Of a stretch of 64,000 bases of DNA, positions 8,711 to 18,542 are shown one piece after another. Both the position numbers and the translations under genes were made by a program. The stretch is from Sedimentisphaerales bacterium (GTDB taxonomy: Bacteria; Planctomycetota; Phycisphaerae; Sedimentisphaerales; Anaerobacaceae), in the NCBI GenBank assembly GCA_016927855.1, contig JAFGLV010000062.1, positions 1 through 64,000 of the forward strand, in the 5' to 3' direction. The notes under the pieces are model-generated. The model saw only the letters and a list, made by a program, of their open reading frames with translations. It was not told the origin of the DNA and searched no databases. Within the stretch, counting starts at the first letter, position 1. The number at the start of each line of letters is the position of its first letter.

Positions 8711-11700
8711 TATATCGCTACGACCTGGCGCGCAGTGACGAAGTAAAGCCACCTGCTCGCGACCGGCAAACTGAGGATGTCACTCGCCGCGCGGGCATAG
8801 AGCTCGACCTGGCCGCGATACGCTTCGGCCCGGCGGGCGACGTCGGCGCCTGTGACGCGGTCGGTCTTGAAGTCGATCACGAGCAGGCCCTCCGGCGTCT
8901 GCAGTAGCATGTCGATGATCCCTTGGACCACGATGATCCCGTCGGGCGCCTCCGACGTCGGCAGACCGAACGTGAAAGGCCATTCGCGCCGGACCGTGTG
9001 GCGCTTATCGAGAACGACCGAACCGAGCTCCGCCTCGAAGAAAGCCGTGACGGCGCCCGCGTCGATTCGCTCGGCCAGCGCAGCCGTGAGCGTCCCTTGC
9101 TTGAGCAGCGTCTCGATCGTCTTCTCCACGGCGTCGCGCGTGACGGGCTGCGTCAGGTCCAGGCTCGAAAAGACCAGGTGCACCGCCGTGCCGATCAGCC
9201 GTGCGTCCTGCGGCGCGATCGCCTCCAGGCCGGCGGCCAGCGCTTTCGGCCGGCGTTCGAGCGCGCGCGAATAGTCGAGCCGAGTAAACTCGTCGCTCTG
9301 GTGCGTCAGCTCCGTCACCGACTGCTTGGCCGGCGCGTGCACGGCCGCCGCGAACGGGTAGCTCCACTCCAGGCGTTCTCTGACCTCCGCGAGCAGTTGG
9401 GCGCCTCTGGGGCCGTCGCCGGGCGCGCCGCGCATCGCCGCCGACGGCCTGGCTTTGACGTCTCTCAGGGTCACGACCTCTTGGGAAAGCTGTCTCAAAG
9501 CGTCGGCGCCGTATACGGCCAGGCTGAACAGGCCTTCGTCGTGTGCGTTCTCCGCCAGGCCGGTCACGAAGGCCTGATGAAGGGCGCGCTGGTCCGCCAG
9601 GCCATACAGGACCCACTCCAGCGGGCTCTTGCAGCTTTGCAGCAGCCAAGCGGGCACGGTCCCGTCGCTCAGCAGCAGCCCTTTGGCAAGGACCGCGCCG
9701 CAATCGGTGCGTTTCTGCGACGCCGTCAGGATCAGGTGGTCCTTGGCTCGTGTCATCGCGACGTAGAGAATCCGCATCTCTTCGGCCAGCGTGACGGCAC
9801 GACGTTTCTCGCCGATGACCTGGTGGGCCAGCGAGCGCAGCTTCGTGTTGGAACGCGGATCGACGACCTGGAGGCCCAGCGTGTGCTTGGCGTCGGTGAC
9901 GACGTCGGCCTGGATATCGCGCTGGTTGAACTCACTGTCGAGCTCCGCCAGAAACACCACGGGGAATTCGAGCCCCTTGCTCTTGTGTACGCTCAGGATA
10001 CGAACGGCATTGCCCGCGGCGGCGGCCGGCTCGGCCGGTGTCCAGTCCTGGCCGGCCTCCTGGAGCCTTTCGATGAACTCGACGAACCGCGTCAGCGAAG
10101 GTACACCGGCACTGCTGGCGAAACCTTCGAACTGAACGGCGCGGTCGTGCAGCTTGAGCAGGTTGGCTTTGCGAGCCTGACCGTTGGGCAAGGCGCAGAC
10201 GAACGCGATGTACTGCGTGTCGCGGTAGATGCGCCAGAGCAAGTCCGCCAACCACCCCCGCCGGGCCAGCGTGCGCCATTGGTCGAGCGTATCGAGGACG
10301 CGGGTCAGCTTGTCTCTCAGACGCGCGTCGGGACCATTGACGCGGTACTCGGCCGCACGCGCGTAGAAGTTGACGTGTCCCGATTTCTCGGGCCCGGCGA
10401 TCCGGATCTCCGCCAGCTCCGTCTCGCTGAGCTGGAAGAACGGACTGCGCAGGACCGCCGCGAACTCAATGTCACGCTGGGGATTGTCGAGAACCTTCAG
10501 CAGGCAGACCACGTCGGTGATCTCCGTCGTTTCGAAATAGCCTGCGGTCGCGTCGCAACTGACCGGGATGCCGCCCAGGCGCAGAATCTCGACGTAGTCG
10601 TTGGCCTTCTTCGCCAGCGAGCGCATGAGCACGACGATGTCACTGTACTGCACGTCGCGCACGGCGCTCGCCTCTTTGTCGTAGATTTGCAGCTCCGCTC
10701 TGCCGGTCTCGGCGCCGACGATCTCCCTGATCCGCCTGGCGATGAACGCGGCCTGGCGCTGTCGAGGGTCGATCGCGTCGATAGCGCTATCCGCCTGCGG
10801 GTTCTCTTGCTCGCTCTCGGGCGCACTGGAGCCGTCCGCTTTTTCGTCGAGGATGTGCATTTCCACGATGGGCGTCACACTCGGTGCGATCTCTTCCGGC
10901 GCCGCCGGGCGCAGGCGGGCCGCGTCGTCGTAGTCGATGTTCGCGACCGACGCGACCATGATCCTGCCGAAGATCTGGTTGACGAAATCGAGAATGCCTT
11001 GCGCCGAGCGGAAGTTGGTGTTCAGATCGACGCGCAAGCCGCCGGCCGCTTCCGCCTGCGCCGCGGCCGCTTGCAGACGCTGGAGGAAGATCGTCGGCTC
11101 GGCGCCGCGCCAGGCATAGATGCTCTGCTTGATGTCACCGACGACGAAGACGTTGTCTCCCGAGCCCAGCGCGTCGAGGATCGCCTGCTGGACGGGGTTG
11201 ATGTCCTGGTACTCGTCGACGAAGATGTAGCGGTAGCGCTCGCGCAGCGCCTGCGCGGTTTCAGAGGGCCTGCGTGCGCCGTTCGAATCGTCCTCGACGG
11301 TCAGCAGTCTCAGCGCGTAGTGCTCCAGGTCGGCAAAGTCGAGACCGTTCAGCGCCGCCTTGCGTTTGGCGTAGAGCTGGCGGAACTTGGCAGTCAGCTC
11401 GACGAGAACGCGACTCTGCACGCTCGCCGATTGGCCCACAGCGTCGAGGTAAGCGGGATTCACGACCGCCAGGTCGCGCAGGCTCACGAAGTCTGCCAGC
11501 GCCGTGGTCCGCAGGTCCTTGATCAGATTGCCGATTGTCTCGGGAAAGTCCTTCAGAGCCGGAGCGCGCGGCTTCTCGAAGGCGAGGATCGCTTCGATGC
11601 AGCCGTCCCAGTCATCCGCTTTGAGCCGTTCCAGGCACGCGGCTATTGGCTTGCCGATCTTCTCGCTCAGCTCCGCGCCCCAGCGGCCACCAGGCGCTTC

Positions 11701-12420
11701 GCTCTCGTGCAGACGATACGCGCAGCGCAACTGTGCCAGGATCGCTTCGAGCCGCTCGCGCACGATCTGCTCCTGCGCCTGGCCCAGTTCGCTCGACATC
11801 GAATCGGCAGTCTCGCTCAGACCGAACGCGTGCTCGTACCAGCGCTGGGGAGAGACGACGCCGTCGAGGAAGCTGCTCAGGTGGATCACGTTGGCGAGAA
11901 ATCCTCTGTCCTCGCGCAGATCGCGGCGGCGCAGCAGGCTTTGCAGGTGCGGCACGGTGTCTTCCTGCTGCCAGGCCCACTCGATCGTCTCGTCCAGGAC
12001 CTCGACCTTCAACAGCATGGCTTCATCGGCGTCGATGACGCGAAACGTCGGGTCGAGTGACAGCGCGTGAAAGTTCTCGGTGATGAGCCGTTTGCAGAAC
12101 GAGTGAATGGTGCTGATGTCGGCGCCCTGGAGCAGGATGAGCTGGCGGCCCAGGCGCGGGTCGCGCCTCTGCTGGTAGGCGTCGCGAAGCTGGCGCGCGA
12201 TGCGCGAGCGCATCTGCTCGGCGGCGGCTTCGGTGAACGTCAGCACGAGCATACTCAGCACATCGGCCCACAGGACAGCGTCGGCAACGATGTCCACCGC
12301 ACGTCCCGAGAGCACGGCGGTCTTGCCCGTGCCGGCCGACGCGGTAACGAGAACGTTCCGCCCGCGCGCCGCGATGGCTCGCTGCTGCTGCTCGGTCCAG
12401 TTGATCTGCTTGTCCGCCAT
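8710..12420 (-). CDS. addA: AddA helicase-nuclease subunit
   Basis: The large subunit of the AddAB helicase/nuclease, which resects double-strand breaks and loads RecA for recombination (the RecBCD counterpart). It has 1236 residues, against about 1230 for Bacillus AddA. Motifs: Walker A ASAGTGKT (residues 27-34), DEYQDINPVQQ, VGDIKQSIYAWRGAEP, SVHKSKGLEFP, and VAMTRAKDHL, then a C-terminal RecB-family nuclease with GTAVH, the GIIDM Asp and DFKTD. Both motor and nuclease residues are present. The frame is open further upstream, but the ATG at 12420 starts directly before WTEQQQRAI and overlaps the addB stop by one base (TGATG), so the two are translationally coupled. Confidence 0.97.
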   Translation of the reverse strand: MADKQINWTEQQQRAIAARGRNVLVTASAGTGKTAVLSGRAVDIVADAVLWADVLSMLVLTFTEAAAEQMRSRIARQLRDAYQQRRDPRLGRQLILLQGADISTIHSFCKRLITENFHALSLDPTFRVIDADEAMLLKVEVLDETIEWAWQQEDTVPHLQSLLRRRDLREDRGFLANVIHLSSFLDGVVSPQRWYEHAFGLSETADSMSSELGQAQEQIVRERLEAILAQLRCAYRLHESEAPGGRWGAELSEKIGKPIAACLERLKADDWDGCIEAILAFEKPRAPALKDFPETIGNLIKDLRTTALADFVSLRDLAVVNPAYLDAVGQSASVQSRVLVELTAKFRQLYAKRKAALNGLDFADLEHYALRLLTVEDDSNGARRPSETAQALRERYRYIFVDEYQDINPVQQAILDALGSGDNVFVVGDIKQSIYAWRGAEPTIFLQRLQAAAAQAEAAGGLRVDLNTNFRSAQGILDFVNQIFGRIMVASVANIDYDDAARLRPAAPEEIAPSVTPIVEMHILDEKADGSSAPESEQENPQADSAIDAIDPRQRQAAFIARRIREIVGAETGRAELQIYDKEASAVRDVQYSDIVVLMRSLAKKANDYVEILRLGGIPVSCDATAGYFETTEITDVVCLLKVLDNPQRDIEFAAVLRSPFFQLSETELAEIRIAGPEKSGHVNFYARAAEYRVNGPDARLRDKLTRVLDTLDQWRTLARRGWLADLLWRIYRDTQYIAFVCALPNGQARKANLLKLHDRAVQFEGFASSAGVPSLTRFVEFIERLQEAGQDWTPAEPAAAAGNAVRILSVHKSKGLEFPVVFLAELDSEFNQRDIQADVVTDAKHTLGLQVVDPRSNTKLRSLAHQVIGEKRRAVTLAEEMRILYVAMTRAKDHLILTASQKRTDCGAVLAKGLLLSDGTVPAWLLQSCKSPLEWVLYGLADQRALHQAFVTGLAENAHDEGLFSLAVYGADALRQLSQEVVTLRDVKARPSAAMRGAPGDGPRGAQLLAEVRERLEWSYPFAAAVHAPAKQSVTELTHQSDEFTRLDYSRALERRPKALAAGLEAIAPQDARLIGTAVHLVFSSLDLTQPVTRDAVEKTIETLLKQGTLTAALAERIDAGAVTAFFEAELGSVVLDKRHTVRREWPFTFGLPTSEAPDGIIVVQGIIDMLLQTPEGLLVIDFKTDRVTGADVARRAEAYRGQVELYARAASDILSLPVASRWLYFVTARQVVAI

Positions 12421-15400
12421 CAGTGTCCCTTGAGTTGCTCGATCACGTCCAGCTTGCCTTTCGCATCGAGGAAGCTGTAGTCGTTGATCTGCCAATCGAA
12501 ACGACAGACGCTCCGGTAATCGCACGTCGAGCAGGCGACCTGCGTGCCGAGCCGGTAGGGATGCACCTCTACGGCGCCGGAGACGATCCCGGCCGCCAGC
12601 GCGACGATCCTGTCGCGCGTGAATTGCAGCACCCGCTGGAAATCGTCCGGACGCAGCGCGCCGCTGTAGGCGTAGTAGCCATACTGAGCATCGGCTTTCG
12701 TGACGCCGAAATTGTAGAATCGGCTCCAGCGCGACGTCGTATCGGGATCGACGTCCTGGGCATAGGCGCCATCGAAGAGACCGACCGCCTTGCGTGACCT
12801 GGTTCCTTTCTCCGCGCTGAGTTCGTGCAACGCAGTGCTCTGCGCCGGGACCTGGATGGGCAGGCAGAACGCTCCGGCGACGGAATCGACCTGGATATTG
12901 CTCGCCTTCAGGACCGCCAGCAGGTACGCCGGAAGCTGCACGTTCAGACCGTGATAGAACTCCGCCCAATTGAATTTGGCGCCGCCAGTCGAGGTCTTGT
13001 AGTCGAGGACCAGACCGACTCGGCGCCCCTCGATCTGAGCGACGTCGAGACGGTCGATCTTACCGGTGAGGGTGAGCACGCGACCGTCGGGCAACGTCAG
13101 TTCGAGCATTCCCAGGCTCTGCTCGGCCTGCTCGACGTCGCCAAAAGCAACCTCGGACAGGACGGGACGAAAGGCGCCGGCGCGCGACATCTGCGCGATG
13201 TCGCGCACGCAGTCTTCGAGCACTTCCGCAGCGTTGCTGATGATGAAGGCGTGGTGCGCCGACCGCGCGATGAATTTCGACAGGAACGGACTGCCGGCGG
13301 CGATCGCGCCGATCTGCTCGTGCAAGAGCGCCACGAGGCGCTCGTCGTCGACCGTCGCGAAATTGAGACCCTCGCTGACGAGGCGCTTGTGCAGCGCGTC
13401 GAGCACCGCGTGGTAGAAGTTGCCCAGATCGAGCGGCTGGAGCTTGAACTCTCGCCTCAGCCTCAGGTCCAGCGTGTACCGCGCGAAGTACTTGAACGGA
13501 CAGGCCGCGAACGTCGCCAGCCTCGTAGCGGAGCTTTTCAACTCCGTGCCGAAGAGCCGTCCGATGATACCGTCGTCCAGAGTCGCGCGATTGTTGTAGC
13601 CCAGAGCGGTCGCAATTGACCTGCCGGTTTCCGCGTAGTCAGCATCCGAACGCAAGGCCTCCGCCAGATCGACGAGCCGGTCGTTGTCCTGCGCCTGCGG
13701 CGCGAACACGTCCCGGCCCAACCGGGTGCACAGCAACTCGGCCAGTTCCGCGCGGTTGTAGACACCGTCGATCTGGCCGTCGTGGTCGGTGACGGATTCG
13801 TCCTCCAGGTCCGTCAAGAGCGCCTTGAGCTCGTCGGCGAAGTGCGAGCGGACGACGGGACCGCCCTTCTCGTCGGCCAGCGGGTAGCTCAGACAGAGAA
13901 ACTCGGACGGCCGGGTGAAGGCGATGTAAGCCAGGTACTGACGCTCGGTCAGCGATTGGGTCGAAGCCGGCGCCAGGCGGTAGCCGGCCGCGTCAGCCGC
14001 TTCACGATCCTCGTCGGTCAGCACGCCAGCCGCTGGCAACGGGATCGGGAACTGCTTTTGCGTGACGCCCAACAGGAACACCGCCTTGAGGTTCGGATGA
14101 CGGCTGCGCTCAATGGAACCGACCAGCACCTGGTCCAGGCTGGGCGGAATCACACCGAGCGTCATCTGCGCGAACGCCATATTCAAAATCGCCAGGTAAT
14201 CCTGCGCGGTCATCTCCTCCCGGCCAAAGACCTCGCCCATTTCGTCAAATGCATCCACCAGCCGCTCGAAGAACTGCCGATGCTCGTCGGCGGTCACATC
14301 TCCCTGCTGATGGGCCGCACGCACCCATGCACCGACCTTCTGGTGAACCTCCAAACGATCCAGGAAGGCGAAAACGGCGCGGGTGAACTCATCGGCGGTC
14401 AAGACCTTGGCGTCCTCCGCTTCGAGGCGCAGCGCTTCTTTCAGCCCGCGCAGCGGGGCGACGGCTCGCGCGCGGATGCGCTCGATCGCGCGCTCGTCGA
14501 ATTCGTCTTCATCCTGGCCTGCAAAGCGCCAAGGCTCCGCATCCGTCCAGTCCCGGCCATCCACGCCGAACGCCAGGCAGTAATTTTCCAACACATCCAC
14601 CTCGGCGCGCCCGACGGCGGCAAGGTCGGTCTTGAGATACGCGAACATGTCGGTGTGCGCGAAGCCGCCGGTTACCGCCTGGAGCGCGGCGCCGATCAGC
14701 TCCACCACCGGATGCTGGTTGAGCCTTCGGCGCTGGTCGATGAAGAAGGGAATTCCGTAGTCATCGAAATAGGCGCGGATGTAGTGCTCGTAACGACCGA
14801 GATCGGAAGCCACGACCGCAATGTCGCGATAGCGAAACCCGCGCTGCTGTACCAGCCCGCGGACCTGGCTCGCGACGAACTTGACTTCCGCTCTCAGATC
14901 GGGTGCTGAAACCAGGCGAACGCTGCTACCGGCCTCGTGCCGGGGTGCGGCTACCTGGAAGATGTGGCGTTCGATGTGGGCCAGCGCCGGACTGTCTGAG
15001 AATCGTGCCGGCTTCTTGAGTACGATCGGCTGGGCTACCGTGATCCCGGCAGCATCCACCAACGCGCACAGGTCCTGGTACGTGCGCAGCGTCGGCTCGA
15101 AGAGGCCTTCCGCTTCCAGCACGTCTTTGGGTCCGATGTGGGCCGGGTCGATGCACAGAGCGATGTGCGCCTGCTCGACCGTCTTGAGCAGTTCGACGAG
15201 CAACGCCATCTCGCCTCCGGTGAAGCCGGCGAAGCCATCGACCCAGAGCCGCGCGCCTTTGAGGAAGTCCGCCTGGCCGACCTTGCGACAGGCGTCATTG
15301 ACCTGTGCGTCGGGATCGACGAACCGGTCTCGCAGAGCTTCCGTGTACTTGCGGAAAATCAGGCCGAGGTCGGCAAACTTCAACGCGACCAACCGGTTCG

Positions 15401-15845
15401 TCTGGTTCCCGATTAACCGTGAAGGCAACGCCTCCATTTCTTCCGGCGTCCGCGCGTAGCGGTGCAGTTCGGTGATGGTCTCGGCCATCTCGCGTGCGAA
15501 GCCTGGCAACAACGCCGACGAGCGGAAGATCTGCAATTCGTCGCGGATGTCGCGCAGGATCTTGTGGACGATCATCTGCCGGCCCAGGCGGGAGATCGTC
15601 GGCCTGGTCGTGCTCTTGCCCAGCAGCAGGAACTGGAGGCGGTCGAAGGAAAGCACGTGCAGGCGGTGGTAGCCCTTGATGCGCTCGCTGGCAAGGACCG
15701 CCCTCTCGGCCTGGTAGGTCGCCTGCTCGGGAACCAGCAGCACCAGCGGCTGGATGGATGGCTCCTGGAGCGCACCGACGATCGCGTCGATGCAGGCGCT
15801 CGTCTTGCCTGTGCCACTCCTGCCGAGAATGAACTGAACCGCCAT
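12420..15845 (-). CDS. addB: AddB helicase-nuclease subunit
   Basis: The second AddAB subunit: 1141 residues, close to Bacillus AddB (1166). It begins with a Walker A GRSGTGKT (residues 8-15), has a degenerate helicase core, and ends with a RecB-type nuclease (GKIDRLD and LDYKTS). The cysteines expected to hold the structural 4Fe-4S cluster are present: one in TFAACPFKYFARY before the nuclease, and three in VACSTCDYRSVC near the C-terminus. AddB supplies chi-type recognition in known systems. It is the first gene of the addBA pair, with addA following in a TGATG overlap. The ATG at 15845 directly precedes the Walker A strand. Confidence 0.96.
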   Translation of the reverse strand: MAVQFILGRSGTGKTSACIDAIVGALQEPSIQPLVLLVPEQATYQAERAVLASERIKGYHRLHVLSFDRLQFLLLGKSTTRPTISRLGRQMIVHKILRDIRDELQIFRSSALLPGFAREMAETITELHRYARTPEEMEALPSRLIGNQTNRLVALKFADLGLIFRKYTEALRDRFVDPDAQVNDACRKVGQADFLKGARLWVDGFAGFTGGEMALLVELLKTVEQAHIALCIDPAHIGPKDVLEAEGLFEPTLRTYQDLCALVDAAGITVAQPIVLKKPARFSDSPALAHIERHIFQVAAPRHEAGSSVRLVSAPDLRAEVKFVASQVRGLVQQRGFRYRDIAVVASDLGRYEHYIRAYFDDYGIPFFIDQRRRLNQHPVVELIGAALQAVTGGFAHTDMFAYLKTDLAAVGRAEVDVLENYCLAFGVDGRDWTDAEPWRFAGQDEDEFDERAIERIRARAVAPLRGLKEALRLEAEDAKVLTADEFTRAVFAFLDRLEVHQKVGAWVRAAHQQGDVTADEHRQFFERLVDAFDEMGEVFGREEMTAQDYLAILNMAFAQMTLGVIPPSLDQVLVGSIERSRHPNLKAVFLLGVTQKQFPIPLPAAGVLTDEDREAADAAGYRLAPASTQSLTERQYLAYIAFTRPSEFLCLSYPLADEKGGPVVRSHFADELKALLTDLEDESVTDHDGQIDGVYNRAELAELLCTRLGRDVFAPQAQDNDRLVDLAEALRSDADYAETGRSIATALGYNNRATLDDGIIGRLFGTELKSSATRLATFAACPFKYFARYTLDLRLRREFKLQPLDLGNFYHAVLDALHKRLVSEGLNFATVDDERLVALLHEQIGAIAAGSPFLSKFIARSAHHAFIISNAAEVLEDCVRDIAQMSRAGAFRPVLSEVAFGDVEQAEQSLGMLELTLPDGRVLTLTGKIDRLDVAQIEGRRVGLVLDYKTSTGGAKFNWAEFYHGLNVQLPAYLLAVLKASNIQVDSVAGAFCLPIQVPAQSTALHELSAEKGTRSRKAVGLFDGAYAQDVDPDTTSRWSRFYNFGVTKADAQYGYYAYSGALRPDDFQRVLQFTRDRIVALAAGIVSGAVEVHPYRLGTQVACSTCDYRSVCRFDWQINDYSFLDAKGKLDVIEQLKGH

Positions 15846-15990
15846 AGGACCATCCGTGAACCAAGGAAACTTTCGGCGGTCTTTTTATCAGAATATGTGC
15901 AGCTTGGCAATGCTGGGAGAGGCCATGTATGAGGAAATGCGCCGATGATTGCGTGAGCAGGCCGTGAGCGACAAGGCCCGCGCGGCCGGA

Positions 15991-16908
15991 TCAGCCAATG
16001 GCGACGAGATCGAGACTGGGCACAGTTCGACCGGCGGGCAATCCGGCGACCTCCGCCAGGCGCTGGGCGTAGATGCCGTCTTCCTCGCCGACCGCGTCCA
16101 GGACGGTCTCGTCGGCGGCCTGCTCGCGCAGGCGGCGGATGACGGCGTTCGCCAGCCAGAGGAAGGGATTGTAGAAGTACAGCACCTGCACGACATTCTG
16201 GACCATGTTCACCCACAGGTCACGGCGCTTCACGTGGGCAAGCTGATGCAGCAGCACAGCACGCAAGTGGCGGGAGCCCAACGTTGGCGCCAGGTTGCGT
16301 GGCACGAGAATGACGGGACTGAACAAGCCGCACACCGCCGGGCGCATGCCTTCCTCGCAGACGCGCAGTTGCACCGGTCCGCGCACCTTCATACGCTTGC
16401 GGCAATAGAGCAGAATGTCGTTCATGAGCAGATTGGCATTCGGCGCGCTGTCGACGCACTTGCAGGCGGCCGCGGCGCGACGGACGACGGCGCCCGCCAT
16501 GACCACGACGCCCGCCAGCCAGAGCAACAGCACGGCGCCTTGCCAGGAGAGACTGCGTGGTGGCTCCCCCGTCCCAACCGAGGTGGTCTGGGACTGTCCG
16601 GTGGTGGGCTGAGACAGGGGAGCCTGTGCATGTTCGGCTGCCAGGTGTGTGGTCGGGTCTGCGTAGGCAGCGCTGCCTGCCGGCATGAAGCTAGAAGGAG
16701 GACACACAGGAAGGAAAGGTGTCAACAACAGGTAGGCGAGAACCAGCGTGACCAGCCAGTATCGCAGCGCCGCGCGAACGTAGCGCCGCAGCGTGTGCTC
16801 GACCAGCAGCGCCAAGCCGATCAGCGCCGCTGATTCGACTACCATGAGCGTGGAAAAATCCACGAATGCCTTGCCCATCGTATTCAGTTGTTCGATCATC
16901 CAGTTCAT
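15991..16908 (-). CDS. M56 (BlaR1/MecR1-like) membrane protein with altered zinc motif
   Basis: A 305-residue protein of the BlaR1/MecR1 metallopeptidase group. Hydrophobic helices lie at about 20-38, 46-66 and 122-142, followed by the cytoplasmic peptidase region with CGLFSPVILVPR, RAVLLHQLAHVKRRDLWVN and RRLREQAADE. The family zinc motif HExxH reads HQLAH (residues 221-225): codon CAG at 16243-16245 replaces the general-base Glu, so proteolysis should be lost or severely reduced. The remaining zinc ligands look intact. The protein stops soon after the peptidase segment, with no clear fourth helix or extracytoplasmic sensor, and no BlaI/MecI repressor gene is adjacent. It may be a degenerate or non-catalytic sensor. 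Confidence 0.8.
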   Translation of the reverse strand: MNWMIEQLNTMGKAFVDFSTLMVVESAALIGLALLVEHTLRRYVRAALRYWLVTLVLAYLLLTPFLPVCPPSSFMPAGSAAYADPTTHLAAEHAQAPLSQPTTGQSQTTSVGTGEPPRSLSWQGAVLLLWLAGVVVMAGAVVRRAAAACKCVDSAPNANLLMNDILLYCRKRMKVRGPVQLRVCEEGMRPAVCGLFSPVILVPRNLAPTLGSRHLRAVLLHQLAHVKRRDLWVNMVQNVVQVLYFYNPFLWLANAVIRRLREQAADETVLDAVGEEDGIYAQRLAEVAGLPAGRTVPSLDLVAIG

Positions 16909-17298
16909 AGCTTCTCCTTACCTGTAGAGACGCCCAAGTCCGGATTCTATTACAGGAAAAAGTAAATTGTTTGGCCGGGGCTCCGGCGCCGTTTTGCCTG
17001 TCGGACGTCATAACTGGTCTCGGTTCGCAGGCTTAGCGACGCGGAGGCCTATGCGCATGCGGCGGCTTTGTCGCGCGCAATTCAAGGCATGACATTTTCC
17101 AGAGGTTGACGGGGCCCGCGCGATGTTACGATTGCGTTACGGTTTTGTATCGGATTTGTTGCGAGAGGGTCTCGCCGATAGAGGCTGGTAATGCGAGCGT
17201 CTTCGTGGTCAAATGGCGACGTACGTCGTCGTGCGGCGCCCCGGCGGACAAACCGTTGCGGCCTGAACGATTTTGTAGAGGCAGCTTGCGTGTTGGGA
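16909..17298. other. Intergenic stretch, no gene seen
   Basis: No open frame with a domain or convincing codon pattern is present. A GGAGG at 17041-17050 precedes a 13-codon ATG frame, which is too short to support. Confidence 0.4.
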
Positions 17299-17391
17299 AT
17301 GATGCTCAGTCAAGGTGAGGTGCTCGTCATCGTCATCATCACGGCGGTGATCGTGTTCATTATCGCGCGCCGAAGAACGAACAAGAAATAG
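17299..17391 (+). CDS. Possible 29-30-residue single-pass membrane peptide
   Basis: A short frame starting at ATG 17299 or 17302 encodes a peptide that is almost entirely one transmembrane helix (VLVIVIITAVIVFIIA) followed by a basic tail ARRRTNKK. This is a typical positive-inside small membrane protein. GGGA lies next to the start, so the ribosome site is poor. A possible stem-loop follows the stop. No family can be assigned; the strongly biased composition is the main support. Confidence 0.4.
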   Translation: MMLSQGEVLVIVIITAVIVFIIARRRTNKK

Positions 17392-17416
17392 GCCGGTCCC
17401 GCTACCGGGGCCTTTA
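17391..17416 (+). terminator. Possible stem-loop after the small membrane peptide
   Basis: AGGCC-GGT and ACC-GGCCT form a GC-rich stem with a two-base bulge around the loop CCCGCT, followed by a short TTTACT. It lies between the convergent small ORF and arfB ends. The T tract is short, so this is weak support. Confidence 0.35.
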
Positions 17417-17836
17417 CTCATCTCGCCAGTTTTTTCTCGAACGCTGCTGCTTGAGACTGCTGCGCCGTTTCTTTTCTCTCAGCCGCCGCTCGCGGGCACC
17501 GGCGGGGACCTTTGTCTTCTTGCGAACCGGTCTGCGCTTCAGTGCCTCAGCCAGCAACTGCGTGAAGCGATCAATGGCGGCCTGACGGTTGGCCTCCTGC
17601 GTGCGATCCTTTTGCGCGACGACTCTCAGGACGCCGCGCTTGTCTATCCGCGTGGCGAGCTTGCGGCCAATGCGCTGCTTCTGCTCCGCCGACAGGCTGG
17701 GCGAGCCGGCCACGTCGAACAGCAGCGTGATCCGCGTATTGAGCTTGTTGACGTTCTGGCCGCCCGGCCCGCTGCTGCGCGACGCCTTGAAGACCAACTC
17801 GCTATCGTCAATGAAAGTGTCGTTGTCAATCTGCAT
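17414..17836 (-). CDS. arfB: ArfB-type peptidyl-tRNA hydrolase (ribosome rescue)
   Basis: A class I release-factor homologue lacking codon-recognition domains; ArfB (YaeJ) enters ribosomes stalled without a stop codon and hydrolyses peptidyl-tRNA. The GGQ catalytic motif is present in SSGPGGQNVNK. The C-terminal tail is the Arg/Lys-rich extension that lies in the mRNA channel (KRRPVRKKTKVPAG and following). With the start at ATG 17836 the product is 140 residues, the same as E. coli ArfB. The frame continues upstream to 17920, with other ATGs at 17848 and 17857, but those residues are not family-like. No strong Shine-Dalgarno is visible. Confidence 0.9.
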   Translation of the reverse strand: MQIDNDTFIDDSELVFKASRSSGPGGQNVNKLNTRITLLFDVAGSPSLSAEQKQRIGRKLATRIDKRGVLRVVAQKDRTQEANRQAAIDRFTQLLAEALKRRPVRKKTKVPAGARERRLREKKRRSSLKQQRSRKNWRDE

Positions 17837-18542
17837 CGCTGGGTCCATCCGGTGCATCTGTGACGCCAATTCGATTGCGCCCGATCTTACTATGATATCG
17901 CCCCGCTGACATGGGAACAAGCACGGGTCAGAGTTCAGGGGCGTGCATCCGGCGCGTGGGCGGATTTTCTTACAGATTTTTCACGTCCCATATGCCGTGA
18001 CCGGCTGCGCGACCATCGCGTTATCGGATTTAATCGGGGTAGACCGTTGAATTTGGGACAAGGGCGGCAGGCGCCGCGCGATTAGTCCGGGACAGCCAGG
18101 GACCAGCGGAAACGCGCCGCCGCACGGCGCTGATTCTCCGCCCTCAGACGAGGCGCAGACGCGCCGCATCCACCCCTCCAGAAAGGCTCAAGTTCGTCAC
18201 GCCGCGTTGCCGATCCATGATGTGGTTGATGAGAAGTGGCCAGGTGGCCCCTGGATGAACAGGTTTCTTTGATAACCGCAGAAGCGTTCCAAGAAAGACG
18301 TTTGGAACTGTCGTCCCGCCCCTGTGCCGATGGATAGGCGAGTATTTCAAACATGCTACTAAGCTGACTAGGGAATACTCTCGCACTATTTCGACAGGGG
18401 CTTTTTTTATGCCCGCGCCGAGCCATACGCGCACCTGCCGGCAACGGGACCTTTTGCCTTTTCACGTCGCTCGCCACCGCGTATATTAGCTGCCGTACCT
18501 GGCACATGCCCTCTACAACCGACAGCAATAAGGAGGCAAGTA
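17837..18542. other. Long intergenic stretch before the RraA-like gene
   Basis: About 700 bases without a supportable gene. Frames on the minus strand (18082-18706) are overlapping and compositionally unlike protein. A hairpin GTTCCAA/TTGGAAC (18286-18308) is present, and a T7 tract lies at 18404-18410 without a good stem before it. A -10-like TATATT sits at 18482-18487 upstream of the next gene. Confidence 0.45.

Noticed and set aside
8923-12060. 1045-codon plus-strand frame
   Set aside because: Antisense shadow of addA, which has complete helicase and nuclease motifs in family order.
18286-18410. Hairpin GTTCCAA/TTGGAAC followed at a distance by TTTTTTT
   Set aside because: The T tract is about 95 bases from the stem, so the two do not form an intrinsic terminator.
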